Below, piece after piece: positions 35,439 through 44,211 of a stretch of DNA of 64,000 bases (positions are counted from its first letter, which is position 1; each line of letters begins with the position of its first letter). The notes beneath the pieces are model-generated. The model was not told where the DNA came from. It was given only the letters and a program-made list of their open reading frames with translations, and made no database searches. Source of the DNA: Novosphingobium aquimarinum (lineage in GTDB: Bacteria; Pseudomonadota; Alphaproteobacteria; Sphingomonadales; Sphingomonadaceae); contig NZ_WRPO01000005.1 in assembly GCF_009746585.1 (NCBI RefSeq), forward strand, positions 186,001-250,000. The letters are read 5' to 3'. Made by a program: the position numbers and the translations under genes.

Positions 35439-36521
35439 ATGGAACTGTGCCAGCCATCCGACCAAGTTGCAAAGCTGATCGCGGGACGCAGAACGGTCTT
35501 TCAGCTTGCCGACGAAGGCTTGCCGGTGATCCGTCTCAATCGGCTGCACGGTTCGGCCGAGGAGCGCGAAGCGTTTATCGCCGAGTTGCGCGTGACGCTC
35601 CATGATCACGGATTCTTCTATCTGGTCGATCACGGCGTCAGCAAGGCGCTGGTCGACGAAATGGTCGCCGCGACGCGCAAGTTCTTCGCCTTGCCGGAAG
35701 AGGACAAGATGGAGATCGCGATGATCTCGTCCGCTCGGTTCCGCGGTTACAACCGGGTCGGAATGGAATTGACCGGTGGGCAGCAGGACTGGCGCGAACA
35801 AGTCGATTTTGATCGCGAGGAAGAGGCTCCGGAAATCGGGCCGGATTCACCGGCATGGATGCGGACGATGGGGCCGAACCAGTGGCCTTCGGCCATGCCC
35901 GAATTGCGCGATGTCGTCACGCGGTATCAGGAGGAGATGACGCGCGTCTCGCTCGATCTCCTCCGCGCGATCGCCCTGGCGCTCGGTCAGGACGAGGATT
36001 TCTTCGACCCGATGTTCTCGTCGGGGCCGCGTCAGCATATGAAGATCCTACGCTATCCGGGGCTGACGCAAACGGCCTCTTCGCAAGGCGTGGGCGCACA
36101 CAAGGATGGCGGTCTGATTACGATCCTGCTTCAGGGTCTGCCCGGGTTGCGGGTGCAGCGTCATGATGGTGTCTGGATCCCGGCTCCGCCGGTTGCCGGC
36201 AGCTTCATCGTCAATACCGGCGAACTGCTCGAAATGGCGACCGACGGCTTCGTTCGCGCCGATGTGCATGCCGCCGACGTTCCGCCGGAAGGGACGCAGC
36301 GTTTCTCGATCCCGTTCTTCCTGGGCGCCAGCCACGACGGAACCGTGCCCGTGATCGAACTGCCCGAAGACCTGAAGCGGTCTGCGCGCGGCGTCAGCAC
36401 CGATCCCGACAATCCGATGCTGCGTGAAGTTGGCGCCAACCACCTCAAGGCGCGCCTGCGGTCCCACCCGGATGTCGCGCAGCGGCATTACCCCGATCTG
36501 GTACGTGCGAAACAGGCCTGA
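35439..36521 (+). CDS. 2-oxoglutarate/Fe(II) oxygenase, isopenicillin-N-synthase family
   Basis: 360 residues with the DHGFFYLVDHGV N-terminal block of the family. The iron ligands are H and D in GAHKDGG and H in ADVHAADVP, and the 2OG-binding arginine is in RFSIPFF. It would hydroxylate, demethylate or ring-open a small substrate using 2OG, Fe(II) and oxygen. GAGAGGA supports ATG 35439 over upstream in-frame starts. It is separated from the exporter by 119 bases with inverted repeats, so it may have its own promoter. Confidence 0.88.
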   Translation: MELCQPSDQVAKLIAGRRTVFQLADEGLPVIRLNRLHGSAEEREAFIAELRVTLHDHGFFYLVDHGVSKALVDEMVAATRKFFALPEEDKMEIAMISSARFRGYNRVGMELTGGQQDWREQVDFDREEEAPEIGPDSPAWMRTMGPNQWPSAMPELRDVVTRYQEEMTRVSLDLLRAIALALGQDEDFFDPMFSSGPRQHMKILRYPGLTQTASSQGVGAHKDGGLITILLQGLPGLRVQRHDGVWIPAPPVAGSFIVNTGELLEMATDGFVRADVHAADVPPEGTQRFSIPFFLGASHDGTVPVIELPEDLKRSARGVSTDPDNPMLREVGANHLKARLRSHPDVAQRHYPDLVRAKQA

Positions 36522-36530
36522 CGCCAAAAG

Positions 36531-36557
36531 GGCCCCGCTTCGTAGTGAAGCGGGGCC
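36531..36557. terminator. Strong bidirectional terminator hairpin
   Basis: GGCCCCGCTTC (36531-36541) and GAAGCGGGGCC (36547-36557) form a perfect 11-bp stem with a 5-base loop between convergent genes. In the minus direction CTTTTGG follows, so it mainly ends the TonB receptor transcript. Confidence 0.8.
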
Positions 36558-36586
36558 AGAGGGTGGTTACGAAAACGCGCGGTGCG

Positions 36587-39334
36587 TCAGAAGTCGAAGC
36601 GGACGCCCGCTTTGAAATAGCGACCAATTCGATCGTGGAATGGGGAGCCGTTATAGGATGGCGAGGTGATCGGCAGCGGCGCCAGAGGCGGATCGAGGTT
36701 GAAGAGGTTGTTGACCTTGCCATACAATTCGAAGCCGCCGCCGACCTTGGCGCTCAAGTTCAGATCGACATAGGTGCGCGACGGTATGGAGTTGTCGTCG
36801 ATATCGACGCCTTCGACGTAGTTGTTCTGGTAGGTGCCGCTGTCGACGTAGCGCAGCAGAACACCTGCTCCGAACACGTCACTGCGATACCGCACGCCGA
36901 GATTGCCGCGCCAGTGCGGCACCCCGCCCGAACGGCCGACTTGTCCGGCGAAATCCTCCCCGTCGATGTCGAGCTTCGAGATGTAGTTCACCAGGCTGGT
37001 GAAGAGCAGTTGCCCGTTACCGAGGGGCAGCGAGTATTCCAGCGCTATGTCGAAGCCCTCGGTCTGCAAGGCGCCTGCGTTGACCAAGGTGGCCGCAACG
37101 CGCGTGATCTGGTTCTGATCGCCAAGGGTAATCGCATCGCAGAGATTGGTCTGTCCCTGCAGGTAGCACCCATCGACGATCTGCGCGCCCGACAGCGAGA
37201 CGATGGCGTCCTCGATATCGAACGAATAGTAATCGAATGAGGCCCTGAGTGTGGGCGCCCAGTTGGGAGAATAGACAAAACCGGCCGTCCACGCGGTCGA
37301 AGTTTCCGGAGTGAGGTCAGGATTGCCGCCGGTCAATTCGGTAACCGTGGGGTTCTTGATTTCGGGAGGCACGTCGCGCGGGTCGATCAGATTGCGGATC
37401 AGCTGGTTCTGTCCGGAAAACAGCTCGTTCACGCTGGGCGCGCGGATGTCTCGGGAATACGTGGCGCGAAGGCGCAGATCCTGGAACGGTGAGTAGTTCG
37501 CTCCGACCTTCCAGGTGGTGACCGATCCGCTCGTCGAATAATCGGTGAACCGCACCGCACCGTTGAGGTCGAGCAGATAACCGAGCGGCTGGTCGTCCAG
37601 CAGCGGGACGACGACTTCGGCATAGGCCTCTTTCACCTCGACCGAACCGCTCAGCGGTTTGGGGTTTACGGTGATGAAGCCACTGTCTTGCGATATCGGA
37701 TCGGAGGACGCGTCGATCGAATCCTTCCGATATTCCGCGCCGACCGCGAAATCCACCGGCCCCGCCCACGTTTCGAACAGCGAACCGCTGAAATTGAAGT
37801 AGTAATTGTCCATTTTCTGTTTGGAATCGAGGATTGCGGTTCCGACGTAGTAATCCAGCGCCTCCTGACTGATCGATCCGGCACCGAACACGTTGATGGG
37901 AACGCAATTGGCGATGTCGGGATCGGTGCTGTTTGGATTGGCCGCGGTTGCGCGGCAGACCGGCGAGCCATTCACCAGGATCGAGTCGACTCCTAGCGCG
38001 TATCGACGCACGATCCGGTTGTTGCCATCTTCGCGATGGTAGTCGTTGCGGAAGAACTGCGCGCCGATGTCCCAGTTGAACTTGCCTCCCAATTCACCGC
38101 GCGCGCCGAAGCCATAGCGGCGCATCGTGCTATCGACCGAGTTGGTGAAGGCACCTTCTTCTCCGCCGATACGTCCGATGCGGAACGACGTCTGGTTTTC
38201 GGCGACGAGGATGTCGTAGATTTCTTGGGGCAGGAACGCGTTATCGCGCCGGATGGTCAGGTTGCCGCGATCCGTTGCATTCGTGCCGTCGGAGAAGATG
38301 TCGATCTGCGAGATCAGGACATCGGCATAGAGGCTGGTCGTCTCGGTAATGTCGAATGTGGCTTTGCCGAAGCCGGTAACACGCTCGATCTCCGGAAAGA
38401 TGTTGGCCTGCGATGCAAGGGAGTCGCCATCGCCTCCGATCATAAAGGTCGTTCCAACGGCCGTGCCATATTCGAACGGCAGAACGGTGCCGCCCGGCCC
38501 GAATTGGATGCCGCGCAGCGCGGGAATGCTGTTCAGCGCCGTGACGCCGCCATACGTTAGCTGCGAGAAGCGCGCGTCCGCGGCCGTGAGCCGCGCCGGG
38601 CCCTCGCCGGGATTGGAAACCAGCGCGTAGTCGTCCCGGCCCCAGGGGCGCGAGGACTGGAACAACTGGCCTTCATTCTTGAAATAGTCGACGGCGCCCA
38701 CGACGTGAAAACGCCCATCGGCAAAGCCATGTCCGGCAGCCAGCGACGCGCCAGTCGTGGCGACATCGCCGTAGGTCGAAATGCCCTTCTGGAGATCGCC
38801 TTTCAGACCTTCCAGACGATCGTCGAGAAAGATCTGCACCACGCCAGAGACCGCGTCGGAACCGTAGGCTGCCGATGCGCCGCCGGTCACGATTTCGACC
38901 TTTTTGATGAGAACCGCCGGAATCACGTTGGTATCGAACGCGCCTGTCGGATCGGTCGCGGCGACGCGGCGTCCGTCCAGCAGCACGAGCGTACGCGAAG
39001 GGCCCAGAGCACGAAGATCGAGATTGCTGGCGCCCACGGGTTCGCTCGACTGGCCGGTGTTCTGGTTGGTGCGCAATGCGGGGACATCGTCCATCAATTC
39101 CGAAACGGAGCGAACCGCCTTTTCATCGAGTGCGACTTCGGAAACCGCAATGACCGGGGTCGGCGCATCGAAGGATCCAATGCGGGTGCCGGTCACAACA
39201 ATCGGACCTGAGGATGCGGATTGACCGGCCTCGGAATCGCCCAACTGCTCGAGATTTTGCCCATGCGCCGGCTGCGCGGCGAACACCGCCGCCAGAATTG
39301 AGCTTCTCAACAGCGCGCTTTTCACCTTCGTCAT
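36587..39334 (-). CDS. TonB-dependent receptor (large, 915 aa)
   Basis: 915 residues. A signal peptide ends at AHGQ, then the plug follows with PIVVTGTRIG (TonB-box-like), LLDGRRVA and GGASAAYGSDAVSG, then a long 22-strand barrel closing with a C-terminal aromatic (RFDF). It is of the type common in sphingomonads for carbohydrate, aromatic or unknown ligands. The start at 39334 has an AGAGGGGGA upstream tract. It is convergent with the 2OG oxygenase and divergent from the second receptor. The ligand is unknown; being beside the catabolic cluster suggests a plant-derived compound. Confidence 0.9.
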   Translation of the reverse strand: MTKVKSALLRSSILAAVFAAQPAHGQNLEQLGDSEAGQSASSGPIVVTGTRIGSFDAPTPVIAVSEVALDEKAVRSVSELMDDVPALRTNQNTGQSSEPVGASNLDLRALGPSRTLVLLDGRRVAATDPTGAFDTNVIPAVLIKKVEIVTGGASAAYGSDAVSGVVQIFLDDRLEGLKGDLQKGISTYGDVATTGASLAAGHGFADGRFHVVGAVDYFKNEGQLFQSSRPWGRDDYALVSNPGEGPARLTAADARFSQLTYGGVTALNSIPALRGIQFGPGGTVLPFEYGTAVGTTFMIGGDGDSLASQANIFPEIERVTGFGKATFDITETTSLYADVLISQIDIFSDGTNATDRGNLTIRRDNAFLPQEIYDILVAENQTSFRIGRIGGEEGAFTNSVDSTMRRYGFGARGELGGKFNWDIGAQFFRNDYHREDGNNRIVRRYALGVDSILVNGSPVCRATAANPNSTDPDIANCVPINVFGAGSISQEALDYYVGTAILDSKQKMDNYYFNFSGSLFETWAGPVDFAVGAEYRKDSIDASSDPISQDSGFITVNPKPLSGSVEVKEAYAEVVVPLLDDQPLGYLLDLNGAVRFTDYSTSGSVTTWKVGANYSPFQDLRLRATYSRDIRAPSVNELFSGQNQLIRNLIDPRDVPPEIKNPTVTELTGGNPDLTPETSTAWTAGFVYSPNWAPTLRASFDYYSFDIEDAIVSLSGAQIVDGCYLQGQTNLCDAITLGDQNQITRVAATLVNAGALQTEGFDIALEYSLPLGNGQLLFTSLVNYISKLDIDGEDFAGQVGRSGGVPHWRGNLGVRYRSDVFGAGVLLRYVDSGTYQNNYVEGVDIDDNSIPSRTYVDLNLSAKVGGGFELYGKVNNLFNLDPPLAPLPITSPSYNGSPFHDRIGRYFKAGVRFDF

Positions 39335-39381
39335 CCTAATCCCCCTCTTCACCATTTTTTTGTGATTCATATTTCTTTATC

Positions 39382-39410
39382 GAACTGTATTCAACATTGC
39401 AGTACAGTTC
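39382..39410. promoter_or_regulatory. Perfect inverted repeat upstream of the large TonB receptor
   Basis: GAACTGTA (39382-39389) and TACAGTTC (39403-39410) are a perfect 8-bp palindrome with 13-base spacer in an AT-rich block, 47 bases before the receptor start. The shape fits a binding site for a dimeric repressor or activator. Confidence 0.5.
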
Positions 39411-39605
39411 TAAGTCCTTGTGGGCGTCGTTCTGATACCTTGATGCTATCGTTATCGAGAGGCCGGTGGGTTCAGATAGCGTGCGCTGCGGCGCGCGCGG
39501 GATTTTACCGCGCTCCCAGGTCGCAGAAACCACCCGTCTATGCACCTTGGCTATTGCAACGCATTCGCATTAATGCTTAGGGCCTCCCGAACATGGGAGG
39601 AAGCA

Positions 39606-41762
39606 TTGAATTTGCGCGAACGCCTGCAGTCGACCGCGAGCCTTGCCAGCCTGGGGCTGGCCGTCGGTCTTGGATTGGCCACGCCGGTGGCTGCACAAGA
39701 TATCGCGGGGGCGCGACAGTTCGATGATTTCGACGAGATCATCGTCTCGGCAGCCCGCAGCGAATTGCCGGCAAGCGCGCTTCCGCTCACCATCGACGTG
39801 CTGGGCGGGAAGGATCTGCAGGAACAGATCTCGATTTCGGGCTCCACTGTCGATGCCGTGTCGGCGCGCTATCCCGCATTCTCACCGACACGCGAGAAGT
39901 TGAGCGGTTCAGGGGAGTCGCTGCGCGGCAGATCGCCGCTCTACGCGATCAACGGCATCCCGCAATCGACCCCGGTTCGTGATGGGTCGCGCGACGGGTA
40001 CACCATCGATCCGTTCTTCATCGACAGAGTGGAAGTCATCTACGGATCGAACGCGCTCCAGGGGATCGGCGCGACCGGCGGTGTGGTCAATCAGGTGACG
40101 GTGGGGGCTCCGCAAGCGGATGGCCTGGGCGGCCGCTTTCTCGTGCAGGGAAGTGCCGCCGACGGTTTCGACGGTGAGGCGCTCGGCGGCAAAGTCGCCG
40201 GATATCTGGGCTATCGCGCCGCGGCTTTCGATGCGACCGTGGGCGCCGCATTCGAGCGGCGCGGCGCCTTCATCGATGGGCACGGCAATCGCATCGGCGT
40301 GGATGGCACGCAAGGCGAGATCCAGGACAGCGACAGCTGGTCCGTCTTCGCCCGGCTCGGCTATCAGCTCAGCGACACCGCGCGCTTCGAACTCATCGCC
40401 AATCGGTTCGAGCTCAAGGGAAACGCGAACTACGTCATCGTGCCGGGCAACCGTGCGACGGGCGTTCCGGCGACGAGCGTCAAGGGCGAGACTCCCGGCG
40501 ATCCGCCTTCGAACCGGGCCGAACTGCTGTCCGCCTCGCTCGTAGAAAGCGATCTCGCCGGAGGCACGCTCTCGCTGCAGGGATTCTTCTCGCGCACGCG
40601 CGACGTCTTCGGTGGAGGCGTGTTCTCCACGTTTCAGGATCCGCGCATCGATCCGACCGGAACCCTGTTCGATCAGTCGGCCAACCGCTCGCGCAAACTG
40701 GGCGGCAAGTTCAGTTACGAACGGGCGGTTCCGGGATTGGAGGACCTGATTGTCACGGTAGGCTTCGACGCACTGTTCGATCGCACGGAACAAACCCTCG
40801 TCCAGACCGGTCGGGCCTGGGTCCCCGAAACGGATTTCCGCAGTCTTGCGCCCTTCGCTCAGGGCAATCTCGCATTGCTGGGCGGCGCGCTGCGGTTGGC
40901 CGGCGGGGCACGCTACGAAAACGTGAAGCTCAAGGTCGGCGATTTCAGCACGCTTTACAACTACGGTCCCGTCGATGTCTCGGGCGGCAGCCCCTCGTTC
41001 GACAAGGTCTTGTGGAACGGCGGCGTGATCGTCGAGCCGATCGAGGGCATTCGCGCTTATGGCAGCTATGCCGAGGGTTACACGATCGCCGATGTCGGGC
41101 GCATCCTGCGCGGCATTACCCAGCCCGGCGTGGATATCGACGATTTCCTGTCGCTCGAGCCCGTGATCTCGAACAATCGCGAGGTCGGCGTCGAAATGCG
41201 CCGCGGCCCGTTCGAAATCAGCGCCAGCTATTACTGGTCGTCGAGCAAGCTCGGCTCGCTGCTGGTTCTCAATTCGGACGGCATTTTCGACGTTGCGCGC
41301 CAGCCGATCGACATCGAGGGCCTGGAAGTCAGTCTCGCCGCGCAGACGCCGGTGCCGGGCCTCGTCATCAGCACGGCCTACAGCCACCTCACCGGTCAGA
41401 CCGACGACGATGGCGATGGCCGCGTGGACGACGATCTCGACGGTGCCAATATCTCACCCGATCGGCTCAACCTGGCGGCGGACTATCGCCGCGGCCCGCT
41501 GAGCGCGCGGGTGCAGGGACGGTTCTATTTGCAGCGGACGTTCAACAGTTTGCCGCCGGCGAATGATTTCGAGGGCTACACGCTGGTCGATGCCTATGTC
41601 GGTTACCGCACCGGGATCGGCGAGATTTCGCTGGCCGTGCAGAACCTGACCGACGCCTATTACCTCACTTACGACAGCGATACCGTGCGCATCACCGATA
41701 ATTCCCGGTTCTTTTCGGGTCGCGGCCGCACCTTCACGCTGGGATGGCGCGCGCAGTTCTGA
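39606..41762 (+). CDS. TonB-dependent siderophore-type receptor
   Basis: 718 residues. A signal peptide (ATPVAAQD) precedes FDEIIVSAARSELPAS, the TonB box and plug, then LRGRSPLYAINGIPQ, VEVIYGSNALQG and a barrel ending in RGRTFTLGWRAQF. GGGAGG at 39595-39600 supports the TTG at 39606. It overlaps a PepSY membrane protein by one base, a pairing typical of ferric-siderophore uptake and reduction. No Fur box was identified with certainty. Confidence 0.88.
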   Translation: MNLRERLQSTASLASLGLAVGLGLATPVAAQDIAGARQFDDFDEIIVSAARSELPASALPLTIDVLGGKDLQEQISISGSTVDAVSARYPAFSPTREKLSGSGESLRGRSPLYAINGIPQSTPVRDGSRDGYTIDPFFIDRVEVIYGSNALQGIGATGGVVNQVTVGAPQADGLGGRFLVQGSAADGFDGEALGGKVAGYLGYRAAAFDATVGAAFERRGAFIDGHGNRIGVDGTQGEIQDSDSWSVFARLGYQLSDTARFELIANRFELKGNANYVIVPGNRATGVPATSVKGETPGDPPSNRAELLSASLVESDLAGGTLSLQGFFSRTRDVFGGGVFSTFQDPRIDPTGTLFDQSANRSRKLGGKFSYERAVPGLEDLIVTVGFDALFDRTEQTLVQTGRAWVPETDFRSLAPFAQGNLALLGGALRLAGGARYENVKLKVGDFSTLYNYGPVDVSGGSPSFDKVLWNGGVIVEPIEGIRAYGSYAEGYTIADVGRILRGITQPGVDIDDFLSLEPVISNNREVGVEMRRGPFEISASYYWSSSKLGSLLVLNSDGIFDVARQPIDIEGLEVSLAAQTPVPGLVISTAYSHLTGQTDDDGDGRVDDDLDGANISPDRLNLAADYRRGPLSARVQGRFYLQRTFNSLPPANDFEGYTLVDAYVGYRTGIGEISLAVQNLTDAYYLTYDSDTVRITDNSRFFSGRGRTFTLGWRAQF

Positions 41763-42820
41763 TGCGCACGCTCGCGCTGCTGCACCGCTGGGTGGGCGGC
41801 ATTGTCGGCCTGCTCCTGGCGGTGATCGGCCTTTCGGGAGCGATCCTGGTCTGGGAGGACAGCTGGATCGGCGTGCCGGGCGCGGACGAGCCCCTGCGTG
41901 CACAGGTTGCGGACTTCGCCCGTGCACTCGATGCCGCCAATGCCGCTGGCCCGGGCCTCACCCGGCTGACGTTTGCAGGCGAAGACTTCGGCTTGCATCA
42001 GGCCGCTTATGCCGATGGCAGCGGGGCATACCTCAACCAGTCGGGCGAATTGGTTGCGCGCTGGACAAGCCAATGGGACCGGCCCGAACTCTGGCTGTTC
42101 GATCTGCACCATCACCTCTTCCTCGCCGAAGTGGGGAAGACCGCCACAGGGATCCTGGGACTGGCGGGGCTACTGTTCGTGGTCAGTGGAGCGATCCTGT
42201 GGTGGCGGGCCCGGCGCACCTTCCGGCTGCGCCCGTGGCCGGCACGCCTGACGCGCAGCGCGATCGTTCGCCAGCATCGCGACATCGGCATCGTCGCCGC
42301 ACCCTTGCTCCTGATACTCACGGCTACCGGTTCGCTGATGGTGTTCGACGGGCTCTCCGACGCAGTGCTGGCACCCTGGCGCGACGATCCGGCTGCGCAG
42401 CGATCCATCGATGTGACGGCCGAAAGGTCTCGAACAATCGCAGCCGACAGCTGGCAAGCGGCTCTCAGCGCCGCACAACAGCAGTTTCCGCATGCCGCGT
42501 TTCGTCGAGTCCAGTTTCCCAAGGACGGCGGCGCTCCGTTGGTGCTTCGGATGAAGCAGCCAGCGGACTGGACGCCCAATGGGCGCACTTACGTCCGGTT
42601 CGACCCGGTGACATGGCAAGTGATTGGCATCGACGATCCGCTCGAGGGCGATATCGCTCGCTCGATCGAGGAAAAATTCTATCCGCTTCATGCGGCGAAA
42701 GTTGGCGGGGCAGCCTGGAAGATCGCGGTTTCGCTCGCAGGTGTGGTCCTCGCCATGCTGGGGCTGTTGGCAAGTTACAGCTTCTGGTTTCGCGGTGGGC
42801 TGCGGCAAAGCGCGGCGTGA
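41762..42820 (+). CDS. PepSY-TM (iron-regulated) membrane protein
   Basis: 352 residues with about four membrane spans: LHRWVGGIVGLLLAVIGLSG at the start, two central spans and one near the C-terminus, with a DLHHHLFL histidine block. PepSY-TM proteins next to siderophore receptors are thought to help reduce or release iron in the periplasm. ATG 41762 overlaps the receptor stop (TGATG), so the two are coupled. Confidence 0.87.
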   Translation: MRTLALLHRWVGGIVGLLLAVIGLSGAILVWEDSWIGVPGADEPLRAQVADFARALDAANAAGPGLTRLTFAGEDFGLHQAAYADGSGAYLNQSGELVARWTSQWDRPELWLFDLHHHLFLAEVGKTATGILGLAGLLFVVSGAILWWRARRTFRLRPWPARLTRSAIVRQHRDIGIVAAPLLLILTATGSLMVFDGLSDAVLAPWRDDPAAQRSIDVTAERSRTIAADSWQAALSAAQQQFPHAAFRRVQFPKDGGAPLVLRMKQPADWTPNGRTYVRFDPVTWQVIGIDDPLEGDIARSIEEKFYPLHAAKVGGAAWKIAVSLAGVVLAMLGLLASYSFWFRGGLRQSAA

Positions 42821-42922
42821 TCGTGCCGATCCCGACCGACCGCGCAGGCCTCGCGCTTTTCCCCCCAGAAATTCCCGTCGAAAGCTGGCTGAAATGGCAA
42901 GCGATGCCTACTTAGCTACGCG

Positions 42923-43087
42923 ATGCTGTTGTTCTGTTTTCTTGGTCGGCACAAGCCGTCCGTCGCGTCGATGGCGCTTCGCAAGAGCGGCGGTCAGACC
43001 GCGCTGTGTGGTGCCTGTGGCCTGCCGCTCGAAAAGAGCGACGATGGTCGCTGGCGCGCGCAAGCGCCTACGGCTAACCTTCCTTAG
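42923..43087 (+). CDS. Small CxxC protein (54 aa)
   Basis: A 54-residue frame beginning MLLFCFLGRHKPS and containing CGACG (C29-C32), followed by PLEKSDDGRW. The CxxC with a downstream GRW block resembles small conserved sphingomonad proteins I have seen; no function is known. It has no strong ribosome site. It fills part of the gap between the PepSY gene and the cold-shock gene. Confidence 0.5.
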   Translation: MLLFCFLGRHKPSVASMALRKSGGQTALCGACGLPLEKSDDGRWRAQAPTANLP

Positions 43088-43282
43088 GGGGCGCTGGCGC
43101 GGGCGCCGTCGTCCTCGGTCACGCTGGATCAGCGGTAGCCGCCGATTGCCTGTTTCGGGGTATCCGCGCCAGACGTACGTAAGGCGCGCATCCGATGATC
43201 TCAGGCAAGTCGCGGTCAAGCAGATCCGGCGCCAGGCGCGACACGCCATCAACTGCCGCCGATGTCTCTCTTAACCGGACGC

Positions 43283-43322
43283 AAAAAAGCGCCGGACCGC
43301 CAAGCTGGCGATCCGGCGCTTT
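43283..43322 (-). terminator. Rho-independent terminator of the cold-shock gene
   Basis: AAAGCGCCGGA (43286-43296) and TCCGGCGCTTT (43312-43322) pair perfectly, with extra inner CGCC/GGCG pairs. In the minus direction the stem runs into six T. It lies just after the cspA stop. Confidence 0.85.
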
Positions 43323-43328
43323 GAATGT

Positions 43329-43538
43329 TCAGTCAGCAGACGAAAGATTGATCGCGCTGGCCTTGCCATTTTTGCCGGTCTCGACTTCGTAGTTGAGACG
43401 CTGGTCCTTATCGAGCGTCGTCATGCCCGCCGCCTGCACGGCAGAGATATGGACGAAGCTGTCGGCCGAGCCATCATCGGGCTGGATGAAACCATAGCCC
43501 TTGTCGCCATTGAAGAATTTTACGGTGCCGGTAGTCAT
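43329..43538 (-). CDS. cspA: Cold-shock protein (CspA family)
   Basis: 69 residues: TGTVKFFNGDKGYGFIQP with RNP1 KGYGFIQP and RNP2 SFVHIS, the five-stranded cold-shock domain. It binds RNA or single-stranded DNA and acts as an RNA chaperone. AAAGGA lies 8 bases before the start. A ~190-base upstream region could be a structured leader, as is common for cold-shock mRNAs. Its exact paralogue number is not known. Confidence 0.93.
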   Translation of the reverse strand: MTTGTVKFFNGDKGYGFIQPDDGSADSFVHISAVQAAGMTTLDKDQRLNYEVETGKNGKASAINLSSAD

Positions 43539-43729
43539 AGTCGCGTCCTTTCAAGGAACGGTCGTGATCGGCTCACGAAATTGCGAGCCGAGGTCGTGCG
43601 TCAAGTCGTCAATTGAAAGGAGGTCGTCGAATTGAAGGCGCCGTGATCGGACAAGTCCGAGTTTGGCACCAAGCGTCGATACCCGTCGAATTTTAACGAG
43701 AGCAAGATTAGATTGATCGGGAAGCAGCG

Positions 43730-43954
43730 TTATGTCGCTGCCTTGAGAGATGTACTGTCTTTCACCAGATTGGCGAATTGCGCTTTGCTCCAGGCGCAAG
43801 CTGCCGCTGCCCCCAGACCATGTTGAAAGTCGCTGATCCGATCCGCAATAAGGGACGCGGTTGCGAGACGTGCGCGGCGATCGTCGTCATTGGCGGCGAC
43901 ATGAGCGCTCAGGATTGCGCGCTGGTGCGCGGCATATTCGAGGTTCAGGTCCAT
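43730..43954 (-). CDS. Small conserved protein (74 aa)
   Basis: 74 residues, mostly helical: MDLNLEYAAHQRAILSAHVA, then FQHGLGAAAACAW. AGGAGA is at good distance before ATG 43954. It resembles small proteins found near cold-shock genes in sphingomonads (memory, not searched). No function can be given. Confidence 0.6.
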   Translation of the reverse strand: MDLNLEYAAHQRAILSAHVAANDDDRRARLATASLIADRISDFQHGLGAAAACAWSKAQFANLVKDSTSLKAAT

Positions 43955-44013
43955 GTTCAGGTCTCCTGCGTAGGCGGGAATGCTGGTGCACGGCCGCTGG
44001 TAAGTTCGGTGCT

Positions 44014-44166
44014 TCAATCGACCATTGTCGCGACGAGACGCCGCAGTTCGGTGGTCGGGATCATGGCGGCAATCGGAGCCGGGTTCGTCAGGGTTCGCGC
44101 AGGGATCGCACCAAGGCGCAGCGAGAGTTGACGACGCGGCGTACCGTGTGCGTTCGGGTAATTCAT
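44014..44166 (-). CDS. Small protein (50 aa)
   Basis: A 50-residue frame, MNYPNAHGTPRRQLSLRLG, ending TTELRRLVATMVD. A C-terminal ELRRLVA-type helix is often seen in small alphaproteobacterial proteins. No clear ribosome site, but a GGCAGG/CCTGCC hairpin (44180-44196) lies just upstream. It is co-directional with the IF-1 paralogue and the 74-aa gene. Confidence 0.45.
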   Translation of the reverse strand: MNYPNAHGTPRRQLSLRLGAIPARTLTNPAPIAAMIPTTELRRLVATMVD

Positions 44167-44179
44167 TGTTGTGATGTCC

Positions 44180-44196
44180 GGCAGGGTGTTCCTGCC
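44180..44196 (-). terminator. Hairpin downstream of the IF-1 gene
   Basis: GGCAGG (44180-44185) and CCTGCC (44191-44196) form a 6-bp stem with a 5-base loop in the 45 bases between the IF-1 gene and the 50-aa frame. There is no U-tract, so it may attenuate rather than terminate. Confidence 0.3.
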
Positions 44197-44211
44197 GCCT
44201 TCTTGAAAGCG

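Noticed and set aside
42817..42915. 33-codon GTG frame after the PepSY gene
   Set aside because: No ribosome site distinct from the PepSY coding sequence and no recognisable pattern.
42624..43274. Plus-strand 216-codon frame over the PepSY end and gap
   Set aside because: Arg-rich shadow composition, overlaps PepSY, and conflicts with the 54-residue CxxC frame.
43551..43799. 82-codon minus-strand frame upstream of cspA
   Set aside because: It overlaps the better-supported 74-residue gene by 70 bases and has no family pattern; the region is more likely the cspA leader.
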